Notes: generated from the sequence alone by a model not told the origin. A stretch of DNA of 64,000 nucleotides from Gigantopelta aegis (GCF_016097555.1 NC_054699.1:2315793-2379792), one strand, 5' to 3'. Shown: positions 1-11,702, counted from the first letter of the stretch. Program-made: numbers and translations.

Positions 1-72
1 CTGGTTGATATTGCTGAAGTAGCACCATCGCCTTCAAAAGACTTTTTTCATATATTTGTAACACCAAACTTG
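1..72 (+). CDS. FBXO36: FBXO36 coding exon, 5' partial
   Basis: This exon enters from the left edge in frame 1 and reads LVDIAEVAPSPSKDFFHIF and on to TPNL, with donor GTAATG at 73. It matches the N-terminal part of the F-box only protein 36 family, where vertebrates have a PPSKDYYQLLVT-like stretch. By comparison with the human protein about a dozen N-terminal residues and the start codon lie upstream of the window. The exon ends in phase 0, and joining it to 2453 keeps the family spacing up to the RLWKI motif. The identification rests on the five-exon chain as a whole, since this piece alone is short. Confidence 0.85.
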
Positions 73-314
73 GTAATGTATATTCTTATTGATAATCACT
101 TGTAATTTAGCTAAAGGTTATTAAGAACTAGTTTGTAAACTACTTTTCCAACTTTGCAGAAATTGTCATAATAATTTATATCCTGGAGTAATCAGTCGCT
201 CACATGACAACAAACAGTCAAGTAAACACGTGTAACCGAAAAATAATAAAATAAATACTATTTTCTTTCTTTCACATTATTGGTTCAGTGTTATACATAA
301 CACAATTTAGGACT

Positions 315-1183
315 TTAGGTCGACCAGTCACTTTTCGCATCCTTGTTTTGGCTTCGTACACGATAAATAAAACATATCCGACGGTAATTTTTGTATATGA
401 TATATTTCACAAAAGGTACTTTTATTTCTTTCATCTTTTAAAACTTAAAAGTAATATTTTGTCCAGAATTATGAAAAATAAAAACACCGACCTGTAAACA
501 GCGTTGTCTGCTTGTTATACAATACAATACAATAACTTTATTTCCATGTTCATATATGTATAATAAAAACATAGTCTGGTTGACCAGCAAAATTTTGTTC
601 AGTGCTATACATAACACACTTGTTATTAACTTTAGGTCGACCAGTCACTTTTCGCATCCTTGTTTTGGCTTCATACACGATAAATAAAACATATCCGACA
701 GTTATACAATTTTGACAAGGGTCAAGGTTAGTAGACCATTTTTTTTTTTAATGTGGCAAAGCATTGTAATAATAGGCATGAGTTCGACCCGTACTTCCCT
801 TTCAATGGTTAGGGTACTTTTAAGGATAGGATTGGTCTTTAGAGCCTTTGATATAGATGGGTATGGGTCGAACTCTTTCCCAATAATATAGCTAATTTTA
901 AATTTGAATAACATCAGTATTCCTATGACATCACTTTGTATCTCCTTACAATAACTATAAACTGAATATATAACATTTCCTTTTTCAGAACACTGCAAAA
1001 ATTCCAATGCAAAATTGCTTTTGAAATGTTTTTATTTAAACATTAATGCACCTGAATGTGTTTGAAGAAAATCTTGTGCCTTTTACGAAATATGGATTTC
1101 AAGTGAAATTATAATAATATATGTTATATTTATTGTGTATGAAGCCAAAACAGTGGTGCGAAGAGTAACTGTCGTCGACCTTA
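315..1183. mobile_element. Composite copy of a long-TIR MITE (GTCGAC family)
   Basis: The left end TTAGGTCGAC at 315 and the right end GTCGACCTTA at 1174-1183 are inverted copies of each other and of the complete element at 4366-4956. The left terminus with its flank is present twice (281-382 and 596-699, about 100 bases each), so this is a full copy with a duplicated or nested left part. It lies in FBXO36 intron 1. It carries no coding potential; short open frames here are chance. Confidence 0.75.
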
Positions 1184-1779
1184 ATATTTACAGCTGAATT
1201 CATTTGCCAAAATAGTTTTTAAATGGATCTTACTTTACATATATGTATAGCATACAATATAACAAATAGTCGCACACGCAGTAATTGTTACATGTTTGGT
1301 AATTCTGGTCTCTGGACCCTTATATTTGGTATTATTGAAAACTAACTTTTTATTGATTAAAAAAGGAAATTATGTATTATTTTTCTGATTTTGGACATAG
1401 TCCTGTCAACGAATTAGGAAATGTTATTTCTTCATATGTTGATACATGTGACATCACAGGTTCATGCATGCGTGCAAGCTTTATACAGAAGTGTAACATG
1501 CATGAGTATTGATGTGCACAGTATTATTTATCTCTCGACTATTTGTAATTTAAAACTTTAATGAAATACTGTATGCCACTCGGATGGTTTACAATGAACA
1601 TGTTTTGCTCAGAATCAAATGTTTATTTTCCATTGTCTAAATGTCCTAAACTGATGTATCACATATTTCAAAATAAATAATATTTTTTCTACAAGGATGA
1701 ATGGCCAATAACCTTTATTTTTTGACAGCTTTAAATATTGCAAAGCTTGTTAATACACAAGAAATTGCTATTTCTAGGG

Positions 1780-2303
1780 CAATCTGATTAAAATTAGCTC
1801 TACTGGTCTACCAGTAGATCTAACAGCATTGTGTGGACTCCCATGTCCAGGTGACATTTTATCTATCAGTAACAATTTAAATATCGACCAATTACAGCGT
1901 TTTCGGAAGCATACAAATTCTAAAAATATCGTGCGAGACTGTTATGCAATAGGTGAACTTGTTGGTCTATTTCAACATTGAAAAAACAGGTGGGGAAATT
2001 GCAGTAATAAACTCTCGATTGTATTCTAGTATAAACTGATTTTATGGCTATATCATCACTGTTTGTTTTCCGTCTTGAAACAAATTTTATATTGAAATTA
2101 GTTTCCGGCATACTTAGTAATTCACCCAAATCATTTCGTATACCCTCGGCATAATCCTAAATGTTTTCAAATTCTTTTTAAATCACTGGCATGATTTTGC
2201 AAGTAAGGTTTTGATTGGTCGAATGAAAGGTCAACTGGACATGAGCTCCCAACGGGCTGCTGTTAGATCCACATGTAATAGTGGAGCTAATTTTAATTAA
2301 TTG
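1780..2303. mobile_element. Mutator-like MITE, diverged copy
   Basis: The element begins CAATCTGATTAAAATTAGCTC and ends with the inverse GAGCTAATTTTAATTAATTG. It is flanked by a perfect 9-bp direct repeat TTTCTAGGG at 1771-1779 and 2304-2312. Its terminal regions and interior resemble the better preserved copy at 11114-11702, which also has a 9-bp duplication. Terminal inverted repeats of about 100 bases with 9-bp target duplications are the signature of Mutator-like elements (MULEs). No transposase is visible. Confidence 0.8.
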
Positions 2304-2452
2304 TTTCTAGGGCACCCTTGAAAACAGAACCCCTACAGTTATTAGGCCTTGTACCATACCCGGTAATTCATACATCACATTCATAAATGATGTCACTTTT
2401 ATAACTGATATCACATTAATCTTTTTTTCCTCCTTTTTTCTTTTAAATTCAG

Positions 2453-2564
2453 TTTGTTTATCGCTTGTGGAAGATCATACCACCAACACGAAGTGACAGT
2501 AATGTAGCACCAACAGAAATACGAGATACTTGGGAAGACTTCAAGCATGATGAGACACTTCATA
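2453..2564 (+). CDS. FBXO36: FBXO36 coding exon 2 (window numbering)
   Basis: A pyrimidine-rich tract and AG at 2451-2452 precede an open stretch reading FVYRLWKIIPPTRSDSN, then VAPTEIRDTWEDFKHDETLH, with donor GTGAGT at 2565. The RLWKI and WEDFKHDETLH segments correspond to the FRWWKISLR and HEDFLENSHL segments of vertebrate FBXO36. Length is 112 bases, leaving one base (A) that combines with GT of exon 3 to make a serine codon. Frame continuity across both junctions supports the splice sites. This part precedes the F-box and has no recognised domain of its own. Confidence 0.9.
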
Positions 2565-3243
2565 GTGAGTATAATAAAAGAGATAGTTGGGGCAGAGTAT
2601 AAAATTATTGTTAGTCTCTTTCTTTTTTCTATTCACTTTTTAAAATGATCTCAAAACCTTTCTGCAATTGAAACAAATAAATCTCAAAGTGATGGTTACA
2701 GATTATTAATTTTTATAGAAAAAAATTGTTGAATCCCTTTTGTATCATTGTTAAATTTTAAATTCAAAGGTGTACAGTTGATCTTTATGTTCCAAGTAGA
2801 TTCTTCCCGTTTCTGTCGTTTTCACATTTTTCATGCATGAACACGTGTAACTATGCATCAACACATGCATTCACATTTAAGAACATGTATGCACACACCA
2901 AAAATTAATACACTAACTTTTTTATGAACTTTTTATAATTTAAATGATTTTTTAAAATGTATAAAAAAAAATCAATTTTTTTAATTGATGTATTTACAAA
3001 GTTGTTATTTTAAATAAGTTTGAAATCTGAAATTGTATACATGTAGGCTTTTCTTTTACAATGGAATGTTTCTAATTATATAACAAATTAATAATTGCTA
3101 TATTATAAGATGATGGTCAAATTACCTATACACAGGTAACAAAGAAGAATCCATTCACACATTATCTGTTGTTTGTTACATAAGAAAATTTGAGGTTGAA
3201 TTTATAGTAAACATGTTTCAAAATTTTCAGGGCTTTAGATTGC

Positions 3244-3419
3244 AATTAAGCTCAGTTGATAAAGGGTATACCCACAATAATGAAGCCAATTAAGCTCAGT
3301 TGATAAAGGGTATACCCACAATAATGAAGCCAATTAAGCTCAGTTGATAAAGGGTATACCCACAATAATGAAGCCAATTAAGCTCAGTTGATAAAGGGTA
3401 TACCCACAATAATGAATCC
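3244..3419 (+). repeat. 44-bp tandem repeat, four copies
   Basis: The unit beginning AATTAAGCTCAGTTGATAAA is repeated four times with almost no divergence, starting at 3244, 3288, 3332 and 3376. It sits in FBXO36 intron 2 immediately before a foldback structure. The near identity suggests recent amplification. Confidence 0.93.
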
Positions 3420-3430
3420 CCTTTAATAGA

Positions 3431-3542
3431 GGATACTCCCCGAGTGTCTTGTGATCTCATCATTTATCAGCATGAGTTCATAAGTACTTTTATCAACTCA
3501 TGCTGATACATTATCATTTCACAAGACACGAGAGGGGGTATT
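3431..3542. repeat. Foldback (long hairpin)
   Basis: Arms at about 3441-3478 and 3495-3532 are inverted copies (CGAGTGTCTTGTG versus CACAAGACACGAG at the base, ATCAGCATGAGTT versus AACTCATGCTGAT near the loop), with a loop of about 16 bases. The pairing extends a little outward (GATACTCCCC versus GGGGGTAT). It resembles the foldback at 60889-60999 in carrying CGAGTGTC near the base. Confidence 0.85.
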
Positions 3543-3548
3543 TGTTTT

Positions 3549-3812
3549 ATCATCCATTATCATTTTTTTCATTTGCGACAATTGTAAACAATGTCAGTAA
3601 TGTGGGTTGAATGTCACTATATTTGGCAGTGGTAGACTCATTAACTAGCAGAACGACAGTGGCGTGACATCACAAATGATAGGTTTAATGTTGAAACATA
3701 CACAGTGATGTCACAAAAAGAAGCGATATCTCCTAAGAGAATATTGCAGGAGATATCGCAAATTACAGTGCCAGTGATATCTCCTAGAAAAGCCTTTAAT
3801 GGATGATAAATT
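3549..3812. mobile_element. Short inverted-repeat element
   Basis: Inverted ends TTATCATCCATTA near 3549 and TAATGGATGATAA near 3797 bracket about 260 bases. Inside is a perfect 12-bp hairpin, GCGATATCTCCT at 3723-3734 and its inverse at 3748-3759. No coding potential; the family is not recognised. Confidence 0.55.
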
Positions 3813-4144
3813 AATATTACTTCCTCCATGTTGAAGTCTTCTCTTTATGATTTCCATTAATTAACTCCTTTAGGTTAGACAGACACTTGGAAAGTGTACA
3901 GGGAATGTGTTACTCATTACGCATAATTAGCTATAGTAGGTGAAATGTGTTGGGGAAATGTAACAAAGCTAGGTTAAAGACACAGACTGTGATTCATGAA
4001 TATAAAACAAATTCACCTATTACAGCATTTTTACCATTTAATTCCACATTTCTGACGTTTTGCTTTAAAAAAAAATTTTTTTGCAAAATCAAAATGATTT
4101 AGATTGTCCTGGTGTTTATGGTAGATCCAAATACATTTTATGCA

Positions 4145-4302
4145 AACGTTTTCAGCTGTGAATTTTAAACACAACTGGCAAATTTTAGTTTAATTTGGTA
4201 AAATAATTTCATGTTATGATTGATATTTTATTAGAAAATAATGGTGGGTTTCTGCAATTTTAAAAAGTATAAAATATAATTTGGTGAAATTTTGTGCATA
4301 CC
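4145..4302. repeat. Dispersed repeat related to 33840-33995
   Basis: The stretch with ACTGGCAAATTTTAGTTTAA, TGATTGATATTTTATTAGAA and AATTTGGTGAAATT is a diverged copy of the interior of the element at 33826-34018, in the same orientation. The termini seen there are not clear here, so this is probably a fragment. Confidence 0.55.
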
Positions 4303-4365
4303 CAAAGCTATGGCAAATTATGCAGACAGTCATTTCTTTTGCCCATTGCCTACATGACCTAATTC

Positions 4366-4956
4366 TAAGGTCGACGACAGTCACTTTTTGCACCCTTGTT
4401 TTGGCTCTGTACACAATAAATATAGCATATCTTAACGTAATTTCACATGAAATCCATATTTCGTAAAAGGTACAAATTTTTAATCACAAGTTTTTTTTCA
4501 AAAACATTCAGGTGCATTAGTAATGTTCAAACAAATAATTTTCGATAGCAATTTCGCATTAGAATTTTTCCTGCATTCTTAAAACGGAAACATCATGTAC
4601 CCAGTTTATGATTATTGTAAGGAGATGCAAAGTGATGTCATTGGAATACTGATGTCATCCAAATTCAAAATTAGCAATATTATTACAATGCTTCGCGACA
4701 TTAAAATAAAAACTGGTCTACTAACCTTGACCCCTGTCAAATTTCTACAACAAGCAGACAACGCTGTTTACAGGTCGGTATTTTTTGTATTTTTCATAAT
4801 TCTGGACAAAATATTAATTTTAAGTTTTAAACGACGAAAGAAGTAAAAAGTACCTTTTGTCAAATATATCATATAAAAACATGACCGTTGGATATGTTTT
4901 ATTTCTTGTATACGAAGCCAAAACAAGGGTGCGAAAAGTGACTGTCGTCGACCTTA
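4366..4956. mobile_element. Long-TIR MITE, complete copy (GTCGAC family)
   Basis: Ends TAAGGTCGACGACAGTCACT and the inverse AGTGACTGTCGTCGACCTTA match, and the pairing continues through the TTGTTTTGGC segment and beyond for roughly 60 bases. With TA read as the duplicated target (TA-AGGTCG ... CGACCT-TA) it would be of Tc1/mariner type, but TA is also part of the palindromic terminus, so this is tentative. Other copies lie at 315-1183 and 30362-30948, the latter inverted. It is about 590 bases long with no transposase. It lies in FBXO36 intron 2. Confidence 0.85.
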
Positions 4957-5219
4957 GTTTTGCATAACCTATGACATTTAGGACATCATTCACATGGTTA
5001 AAGTTTTAGGAGAGCAGCAAATTGATCGTCTTGCAATAAAAAATATAATGAATTTAATTTGAAACTCGGCTAGCATCATTTAAGGAGAGTGATCTTCAGC
5101 TCGCCTTGATTTTGCTCATGAATGGTATACACAATCATTCAGTTCTCTCAGGTAGTAAGTTTATTTTTGAAAGCCTACATGTTGTTTGTGTTGTTATGAA
5201 TGTATTCCATGTTGTTCAG

Positions 5220-5392
5220 GTGAAATCACTCGCACTGGGGGATCTAGCATGTTGGATTATTTGATAAACTTGTCCGACGGCCATATCGACTACCTTCCAC
5301 GCCTCCCTAAAAATGTCCTCCTGCGAATTATCCTCATGCTCGACCTGGAAGATATCCAGCGGCTTCGACGGGTTTCAAAATTCTTCAAAAAG
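5220..5392 (+). CDS. FBXO36: FBXO36 coding exon 3, F-box start
   Basis: The acceptor is TTGTTCAG at 5212-5219. The exon reads (S)EITRTGGSSMLDYLINLSDG, then HIDYLPRLPKNVLLRIILML and DLEDIQRLRRVSKFFKK, with donor GTTAGT at 5393. LDYLINL and the LP-N-LL-II-LDLEDI-RL pattern match the F-box region of FBXO36. The F-box is the alpha-helical segment that binds SKP1 in SCF ubiquitin ligases. The exon ends in phase 0. An upstream ATG at 5186 is in frame but lies in the intron before the acceptor and should not be taken as the start. Confidence 0.94.
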
Positions 5393-5983
5393 GTTAGTAT
5401 AAGGTATTTGTTCATCTGAAGGAAAGAAATTCAGAACATTAATGAACAAACACCACCAAACAGTCCTTAAATTTATGCCATTTGAATCTGATATCCAACT
5501 CCAAAATGATAAATCAAATGGAGAAGGATACTTTAAAAAAAATGTTTTGCTATGTATGTACAGTATGATTTTTTTTTTGCTTTGCTTTGCTTGTGATGAA
5601 GATTGCAAAGGTGAGATATGTGTGATTCGTTTTAATGTTTGGCATCCCTTCTGTCCTGGATGCAGTGAATTGTGATGTCAGATTGCCCAGGACAGAAGTG
5701 TCTGAACTTTTCTTGAATATAGACACAAATAGTATTTGCATTTGAATATGTTGTTGACACTGCAGTTACAGTTTTATATTTAAATCCATGTTACATTTTT
5801 ACATTTATCTCTACACACCACACTATATAAAGGTACATCACTATCAGTAGTTTAGTCACTCACATATAAGTAAGTCACATTTGCAAAAAGGAAAAATTGC
5901 ATTCCTATAAGTAATTGTCTACGAATTGTCGTCCTAAATGTGATTTTAACAGTGACTTGAGTGATGGTGATTTATAACCAATG

Positions 5984-6136
5984 CAGACTTTGTGTTTTCA
6001 GGTGGGCCTTCATTCAGTTTTGATGACACAGACTATAAACCACCTGCCTAGACCAAAATAATGTGGAAAACAGTGATTTTTAACATTATTTGGGCTAGGC
6101 AGGTGGTTTGCAGCCCACCTTAAAACACAAGGCCTA
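5984..6136. repeat. Snapback element with nested inverted repeats
   Basis: Inner arms CCACCTGCCTAGACCAAA and its inverse TTTGGGCTAGGCAGGTGG (about 6039-6064 and 6086-6111) are enclosed by outer arms TGTGTTTTCAGGTGGGC and GCCCACCTTAAAACACA. The whole forms an imperfect palindrome of about 150 bases in FBXO36 intron 3. A poly-C run follows at about 6277-6290. Confidence 0.8.
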
Positions 6137-6691
6137 CAACGAATGTAATTTCTTAACCCTTTTGTAATGTGACAGAGCGCAGTGTGCTGCTAATTAAATA
6201 ACATCATGGATGTGACAGCATGCTGTGCACCACTGTTACTATACCTGTTATAGCTGCTACTGTCTGTTGCATACCCCCCCCCCCCCCCCAGTAGTATAAT
6301 GTTCATACCCCATGATGTAATCATTTTACCGGTATGTATGCCATATTTGTAGATGTACTCTTGTTATAAGTGAGGAATTTACCACAAACAATAGCAATAG
6401 GGGTCTTTTCCATTTTGACAAGTGCAAAGCAGGGGTGTAGCATTTTGCACCCCTCAGATTAATTTTACAGAGGTGCACATGGTAGAATTGCACTCATGTC
6501 CCTAAAAAACAAAAGTCTGCTATTATACCACAAATTTAATATCTGTTTGAAAAAAATGCTTTTAACAGTCATTGCTTTTTAAAAAAAAAAACATGGTTGC
6601 TTATGCATTTATGTTTGAGGTGTGACAGTGTCGGGGATTGTGTGTTGAATATTGTACTGTGTTTTACTGATGGGTGATGTCATTGTTTTAG

Positions 6692-6826
6692 CTGTGTGAC
6701 GGAGACGAGTTATGGGAGAAGATTTACCGCATGAACTGCGAAACGCCCATCACCTCCGATCTGAAGGATCTTGCGGAACAGCACACATGGAAACGACTCT
6801 TCTTCACTAACAAGCTGCAACTTCAG
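6692..6826 (+). CDS. FBXO36: FBXO36 coding exon 4, F-box end
   Basis: AG at 6690-6691 precedes 45 codons reading LCDGDELWEKIYRMNCETPI, TSDLKDLAEQHTWKRLF and FTNKLQLQ, followed by donor GTACTG at 6827. The DELWE segment closes the F-box fold. The WKRLFFTNKLQLQ segment is a strong family signature, corresponding to WRQLFFTNKLQLQ in vertebrate FBXO36. Phase is 0 on both sides. A SINE begins about 20 bases past the donor. Confidence 0.95.
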
Positions 6827-6845
6827 GTACTGTAGGAAATCTGAA

Positions 6846-7125
6846 TGACTCGGTGGTTAAGCGTTTGCCCGATGAGTGGTCAGTCTAGGATCTACCCCCA
6901 CGTCTGTGGGCTCACTAGGCTATTTCTCGTTCCGGCCAGTGCACCATGACTAGTATGTCAAAGGCCATGGTATGCTCTATCCCTTCTGTGGGATGGTGCA
7001 TATAAAAGATCTCTTGCTACTAATGGAAAAATGTAGCGGGTTTTCTCTCTAAGTTTCGATGTCAAATATACCAAATGTTTAACATCCAATAGCCAATGAT
7101 TAATAAATCAATGTGCTCTGAATGG
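6846..7125 (+). mobile_element. SINE, tRNA-derived, family 1
   Basis: The copy contains the tRNA-like head (GTGGTTAAGCG ... GGTCAGTCTAGGATC), the body CCAGTGCACCATGAC ... GATGGTGCATATAAAAGAT, and the tail CCAATGATTAATAAATCAATG. It lies in FBXO36 intron 4. Confidence 0.85.
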
Positions 7126-7671
7126 CAAAACCATATTCAGTGATCAAAATCTTATTTCTTCACAAGGCAGAGTCATTGTCTTTAGGATCTTTCATTCCTC
7201 CTGTAGGATTGCCACTACTGTTTCATCCCTCATGTAGGACTGCCACTCTCATACTAGCTTAGTAAACTCAAATTTTCACAGGATAGAGCCCAGTGGAATA
7301 TGTACAGCTGTGATGACATGCACTCATGAAACACTGTAAAAATGGTGATGATATCAGGTGATCATTGAACTCTCACCTGGAAGTGAACTGTATAGGGAGA
7401 CCTTTTGCATTGTTTCGGCTAGATTGCTAATATATGTAATATTTTGAGTCCAGCTTAAACCCTGTAGATGGTTCATATTTTAATCATCATTTATGTATTT
7501 TTTTTTTTAATTGTCATTATTTAAAAAATAAATAATTATTATCCCCTGCACAGTCTGACCATGTCATGGTTGGGATTGTTGACTTGATGACCATACATTG
7601 TATATATGTAACAAGTGATATAATATTATTTTTACACATGGACATAAATAGTAGTTTAATATTTTCTTTTT

Positions 7672-7949
7672 CTCTTTTTAATAACACCACTATAGGGCAC
7701 ATTGATTATTAATTATCACCCATTCGATGTCAAACATTTGGTGATTTTTACATATAGTCTTAGAGAGGAAACACACTATATTTTTTCATTAGTAGCGAGG
7801 GATCTTTCATATGCACCATCCCACATACAGGATAGCACATACCATAGCATTTGATATACCAGTCGTGGTGGACCAGCAAGAAATAGCCCAAGTGGCCCAC
7901 CAATAGGCACATCAAGCAAGCGATCTACCACTGGGCCATGTCCCGCTCT
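7672..7949 (-). mobile_element. SINE, family 1, inverted
   Basis: The reverse strand reads a head with GAGCGGGACATGGCCCAGTG, the conserved body and the tail ending in TGGTGTTATTAAAAA. It is nearly full length, in FBXO36 intron 4. Confidence 0.88.
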
Positions 7950-8131
7950 TATTTCTATATGATTTGGGCATTAACAAAGCTCATAGATTGGAAACGATTG
8001 GGAGAAGACAATTATTAATTAAATAAATAAATAATTACATAGAAATAAAATAAATTAAACATTTTAAAAAACTCCACCCCAAATTATTAATATATATTTT
8101 TTAATCAATCAGTGTTGTTTTTTTGTTTCAG

Positions 8132-8212
8132 ATGCATTTGAGAAGACAGTCTGAAAAACAAACTGCCAAGGCGACCACAAAGCAGGCCACCAAAGCAGAC
8201 AAGAAAAAGTAG
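8132..8212 (+). CDS. FBXO36: FBXO36 terminal coding exon with stop
   Basis: After acceptor TTTGTTTCAG (AG at 8130-8131) the exon reads MHLRRQSEKQTAKATTKQ then ATKADKKK and stops with TAG at 8210-8212. Vertebrate FBXO36 likewise ends in a short lysine/arginine-rich tail after LQLQRQLRKR. The first codon is ATG only by chance; it is internal. The five exons together give about 190 visible residues against 188 in the human protein, with the extreme N-terminus missing here and a slightly longer basic tail. The 3' UTR probably follows, with candidate AATAAA signals at 9993 and 10023. Confidence 0.9.
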   Translation: MHLRRQSEKQTAKATTKQATKADKKK

Positions 8213-8370
8213 GCCCCTGCAGAAGACCCACACCGAGTACGTCTGTCCGTCCAGCTACTGCGTCCGTCCATCCAGCTACTGCGATATATTGCCAAAGGTT
8301 GCCAAAGGTTATCTGCCTTGAAATGAAAGCTCACCGATGTGCTGTTATACCAAAGTTATTTATTTGTCGA

Positions 8371-9150
8371 CGGTGAAACCTCGTTAGTTGCAGTGCCACA
8401 AATCTCACCTGGTCTTGCGGAGGGGATTTACACAAATTACAAACAGCTGACAGTTTTAACAAAGTTGTGTCTCATTGCCAATTTTAAAACAAACTAAGAT
8501 TAATAACTGTATTATTTGTATTACTGTAGACTATGTCTATTAATGAAGAAAGACATTTTCCCAAGCTGTTTGCTAGAAGCATGCAAACGACAACTTCAGA
8601 AGTATACTTTTCAACTTTTCTGTGCATGGGACACATATGTACATACAGGTAATCACTCACCTGGGAATGTATGTCACACCAAATAGTGTAAATTTCCTAA
8701 AACTGCATTTAAAGGTGACACGGATTGTAAGTAACATCCAGGCTTTAAATAGCACCGACGTCAAGGTGATAAATGTTATGCCCAACACAATCACATCCAT
8801 ATTAAGTACAAATATGCCAACTTGAAATGCATTTCTCAATGTCCAGAACTCTTCAGCAGCTGTTGATAACATTACTGCTTAAAATAGACCCTACTGTGCT
8901 CAGAACAGACCTAACAAAAACTGGAGCACTCAAATTACTGAGATTTAAAGCCCTGAACATGTAAAAGAATCGAAGAAAACCAAAGTTTTTGATCTATTCT
9001 GATCTTAAATATTGCAAACATAATGGAGAGAGTAGCTTTAGCAGTTGTAATTTAGAGCAATACCAACGAAAGCCATTTTGGGAGTATTTAAAGCTATCAT
9101 TCATAAATATAGAAGTTCTTTAAACTGTTTTGACTAACGAGGTTTTTCCG
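8371..9150. mobile_element. Probable pogo/Tigger-like MITE in the FBXO36 3' region
   Basis: The left end CGGTGAAACCTCGTTAGT and the right end ACTAACGAGGTTTTTCCG are inverted copies (about 16 of 18 bases). The form resembles pogo-type termini (CAGTGAAACCTC-). The TA duplication expected for that class is not clear here. The interior has no transposase. Confidence 0.5.
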
Positions 9151-9992
9151 TGATTGTTATTTCCAGTTTTATTTCGTTTTAAAACACATCTTGAAAATAT
9201 TGTGATCTTAATTATTGTGATATATTATGTTATTGTGATATATTATGTGTTAAAATATTGTGATACCGATTATGTATGTTCCCGACTACCTAGCACTGGT
9301 GATCTTGTAACCATAGTGATGTATTGTGTGCTTTGTGTGTGTACAACTCAGGACTTTTAAAAAATCAATACCTCACTAATTTGTTCAAAAATTTATTACA
9401 GTTAAAAGTTTTAACTGAAAAAATTCTCATTAATTAACTTAAACATTTTGACGTTTGACAACCTCCTGCCCATAACTTGACCATGTGGGACGTTATGATT
9501 TTGTTTTATAAAGTTTTGTTCAATCAAAAAAAGAAGAAACAAAAATGATTTACAATTATTATATGAGAATATTTTTATGGATAAATTATAATGGATGTTT
9601 GAATTAAAGGGACTAAATTGCCAAACTGAAGTCCGACAATGTTTTTAAACAAAATTAATGCAGATGTGGGTGTTTTTTTCATCTAATATTTTGATTTTAA
9701 ATGTTGATTCCGATTTTAACATCTATTTTAGACGAGTGTTTGTTTTATGCACTAGGCATATAAAGTTCAGTTTCCAAACATCATACAGTTCAACAGTCTA
9801 TAAACAGTTCTTTGATTTATCCTGCATTCCAAAAAAGAAAAATAATATTTATTACTCAGTTTTGCTATAGAAATTGTGTAACATCTATCTAGCAAGTCTT
9901 TTTGTGGATTGAGTTTATACAACGTACATGACATCATTCTAATTTACAAACAAATGTTTATCACAATGAAGAAGCCAATATTTATATACTGT

Positions 9993-10028
9993 AATAAAAC
10001 TAATGATAAAAAATAGGATGTAAATAAA
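9993..10028 (+). terminator. FBXO36: Candidate polyadenylation signals of FBXO36
   Basis: AATAAA hexamers occur at 9993-9998 and 10023-10028, about 1.8 kb after the stop codon. Which signal is used, or whether the transcript ends earlier, cannot be told from sequence. Confidence 0.25.
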
Positions 10029-10176
10029 AATCTAGTCGACAGTTAACTCGGGCATCTGTCAGAACATAACCATATACATGTATTTGATTACTAACAGAAA
10101 ATATTCAAATTTATTTAGGCTTCGTTTGATAAAATTATGGTTGTTATACAAGGGGCTTTTATTGCAAAAGTTAATG

Positions 10177-10372
10177 TTTGTTTTGTTTAATAACACCACT
10201 AGAGCACATTGATTTATTAATCATCGGCTATTGGGTGTCAAACATTTGGTCATTTTGACATTTAGTCTTAGAGAGGATGGCAGCTAAATTGTTCCATGAG
10301 TAGCAAGTGATCTATTATTTGCACCATACCACAAACAGGCTAACACATACCACGGTCTTTGATATACCAGTT
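10177..10372 (-). mobile_element. SINE, family 1, inverted, head missing
   Basis: The reverse strand carries the body and the tail (TTTGTTTAATAACACCACTA at its start on +). It breaks off at GATATACCAG, before the tRNA-like head. Confidence 0.85.
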
Positions 10373-10455
10373 TTTATTACAGGTATGACTATATATGCTA
10401 TTTCAGCATTAAAAAACATTATATAAACACAGTGTCACTGTGAGAAAACATTCAT

Positions 10456-10715
10456 CAGTGTTCGAAATAAGCACTTGTCCATGTGTCCTGACAAGTGAAA
10501 ATCTGCTCAGACAAGCAAAATGTACCTCAATAGTTGTACAGTGGACAAGTAAAAATGTTCAATGATGTTTAATTTTGAGCAATCAAAAATAGGTTTCTTG
10601 TACTTGAATAAAACAAAACATTTATTTGGATAAGTGAAAATATTACTGGACAAGTAGATTTCTCGATGTACTTATCTGGTGGACAAATGAAACATTCTGC
10701 TTATTTATATCGCTG
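10456..10715. mobile_element. hAT-like MITE with GGACAAG subterminal motif
   Basis: Ends CAGTGTTCGAAATAAGC and GCTTATTTATATCGCTG are inverted copies, flanked by the 5-bp direct repeat TTCAT (10451-10455 and 10716-10720). Just inside both ends the motif GGACAAGT or its inverse ACTTGTCC recurs several times. A second copy with its own 5-bp duplication is at 31682-31941. No coding sequence. Confidence 0.8.
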
Positions 10716-11113
10716 TTCATGTTATCACCTTGGAGTTGATTAATGCCACAGTGGGTCGGCACTTCTTGGTAAGGGCTTTTCCAGAAATAATCATGTGGTG
10801 GTGGAGTTATTAATATATGGATGACATATAGGAGCGCAAATGGGGAATGAGGTACTCAAGTTATTGTTGGTGTATGGTGGATAGGATTTTAAAATGCAAA
10901 TTAATTCATGTTTATCTATGGTGGGTGTTGGAACAAGTTTCATCCCCAACGCCACCCCCATTTGATATTTCAGGACTAGCCCTGAATAATTCTGGACGCT
11001 AATCATTGTTGCAGATAGAAAATAGTATTATATATTTTTTATTAGTATTTTTTATTCATTGGTGTTCTATTTAATTTTTATAGATGTGCAGTATCTAGGA
11101 TATTATTCAAAAT

Positions 11114-11702
11114 CAATCTAATTAAAATTAGCTCCACAATTACATGTGGATCTAAAGACAGCCAGTTGGAGCTCATGTCCACCAATCAAAACCTTACTTG
11201 CAGAATCCTGCCAGTGATTTAAAACTAACAACACTGCGTAGTCCCCAATGTCCAGGTAACATTTCGTCTGTAAATAATAATTTAAATATTGACCAATCAC
11301 ACTTTGCCTTTTATAACGTTATTTGGGAGCATACAAATTCTAAAAATATCGGGCGAGTCTATTTTAGTGGCCGCAGTACAGCGAACCATACCAATACGTA
11401 CGGGGTGGGTTATCAGTCTTCAATTTTACATTAAAAATTATTTATTTATAAAATTAAAAAAAACTAAATCAGTCTTCAGTTTTACATTACAAATTATTTA
11501 TTTTATAAAATAAAACATGTTTTACGGCATTCGTAATTCACACAAAACATGTGGTATACCCTCAGGATAATTCGGAATGTTTTCAAATTATTTTTAAATC
11601 ACTGGCAGGATTCTGCAAGTAAGGTTTTGATTGGTGGACATGAGCTCCAACTGGCTGTCTTTAGATCCACATGTAATAGTGGAGCTAATTTTAATTAGAT
11701 TG
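11114..11702. mobile_element. Mutator-like MITE, well preserved
   Basis: Terminal inverted repeats of about 110 bases (11114-11222 and about 11595-11702) are almost identical, starting CAATCTAATTAAAATTAGCT. A perfect 9-bp duplication ATTCAAAAT flanks the element at 11105-11113 and 11703-11711. The long arms suggest recent activity by an autonomous relative elsewhere. Confidence 0.9.

Noticed and set aside
5186..5219. ATG at 5186 as the start of an F-box protein
   Set aside because: It lies upstream of the AG at 5218-5219, inside the intron; upstream exons at 1-72 and 2453-2564 join in frame.
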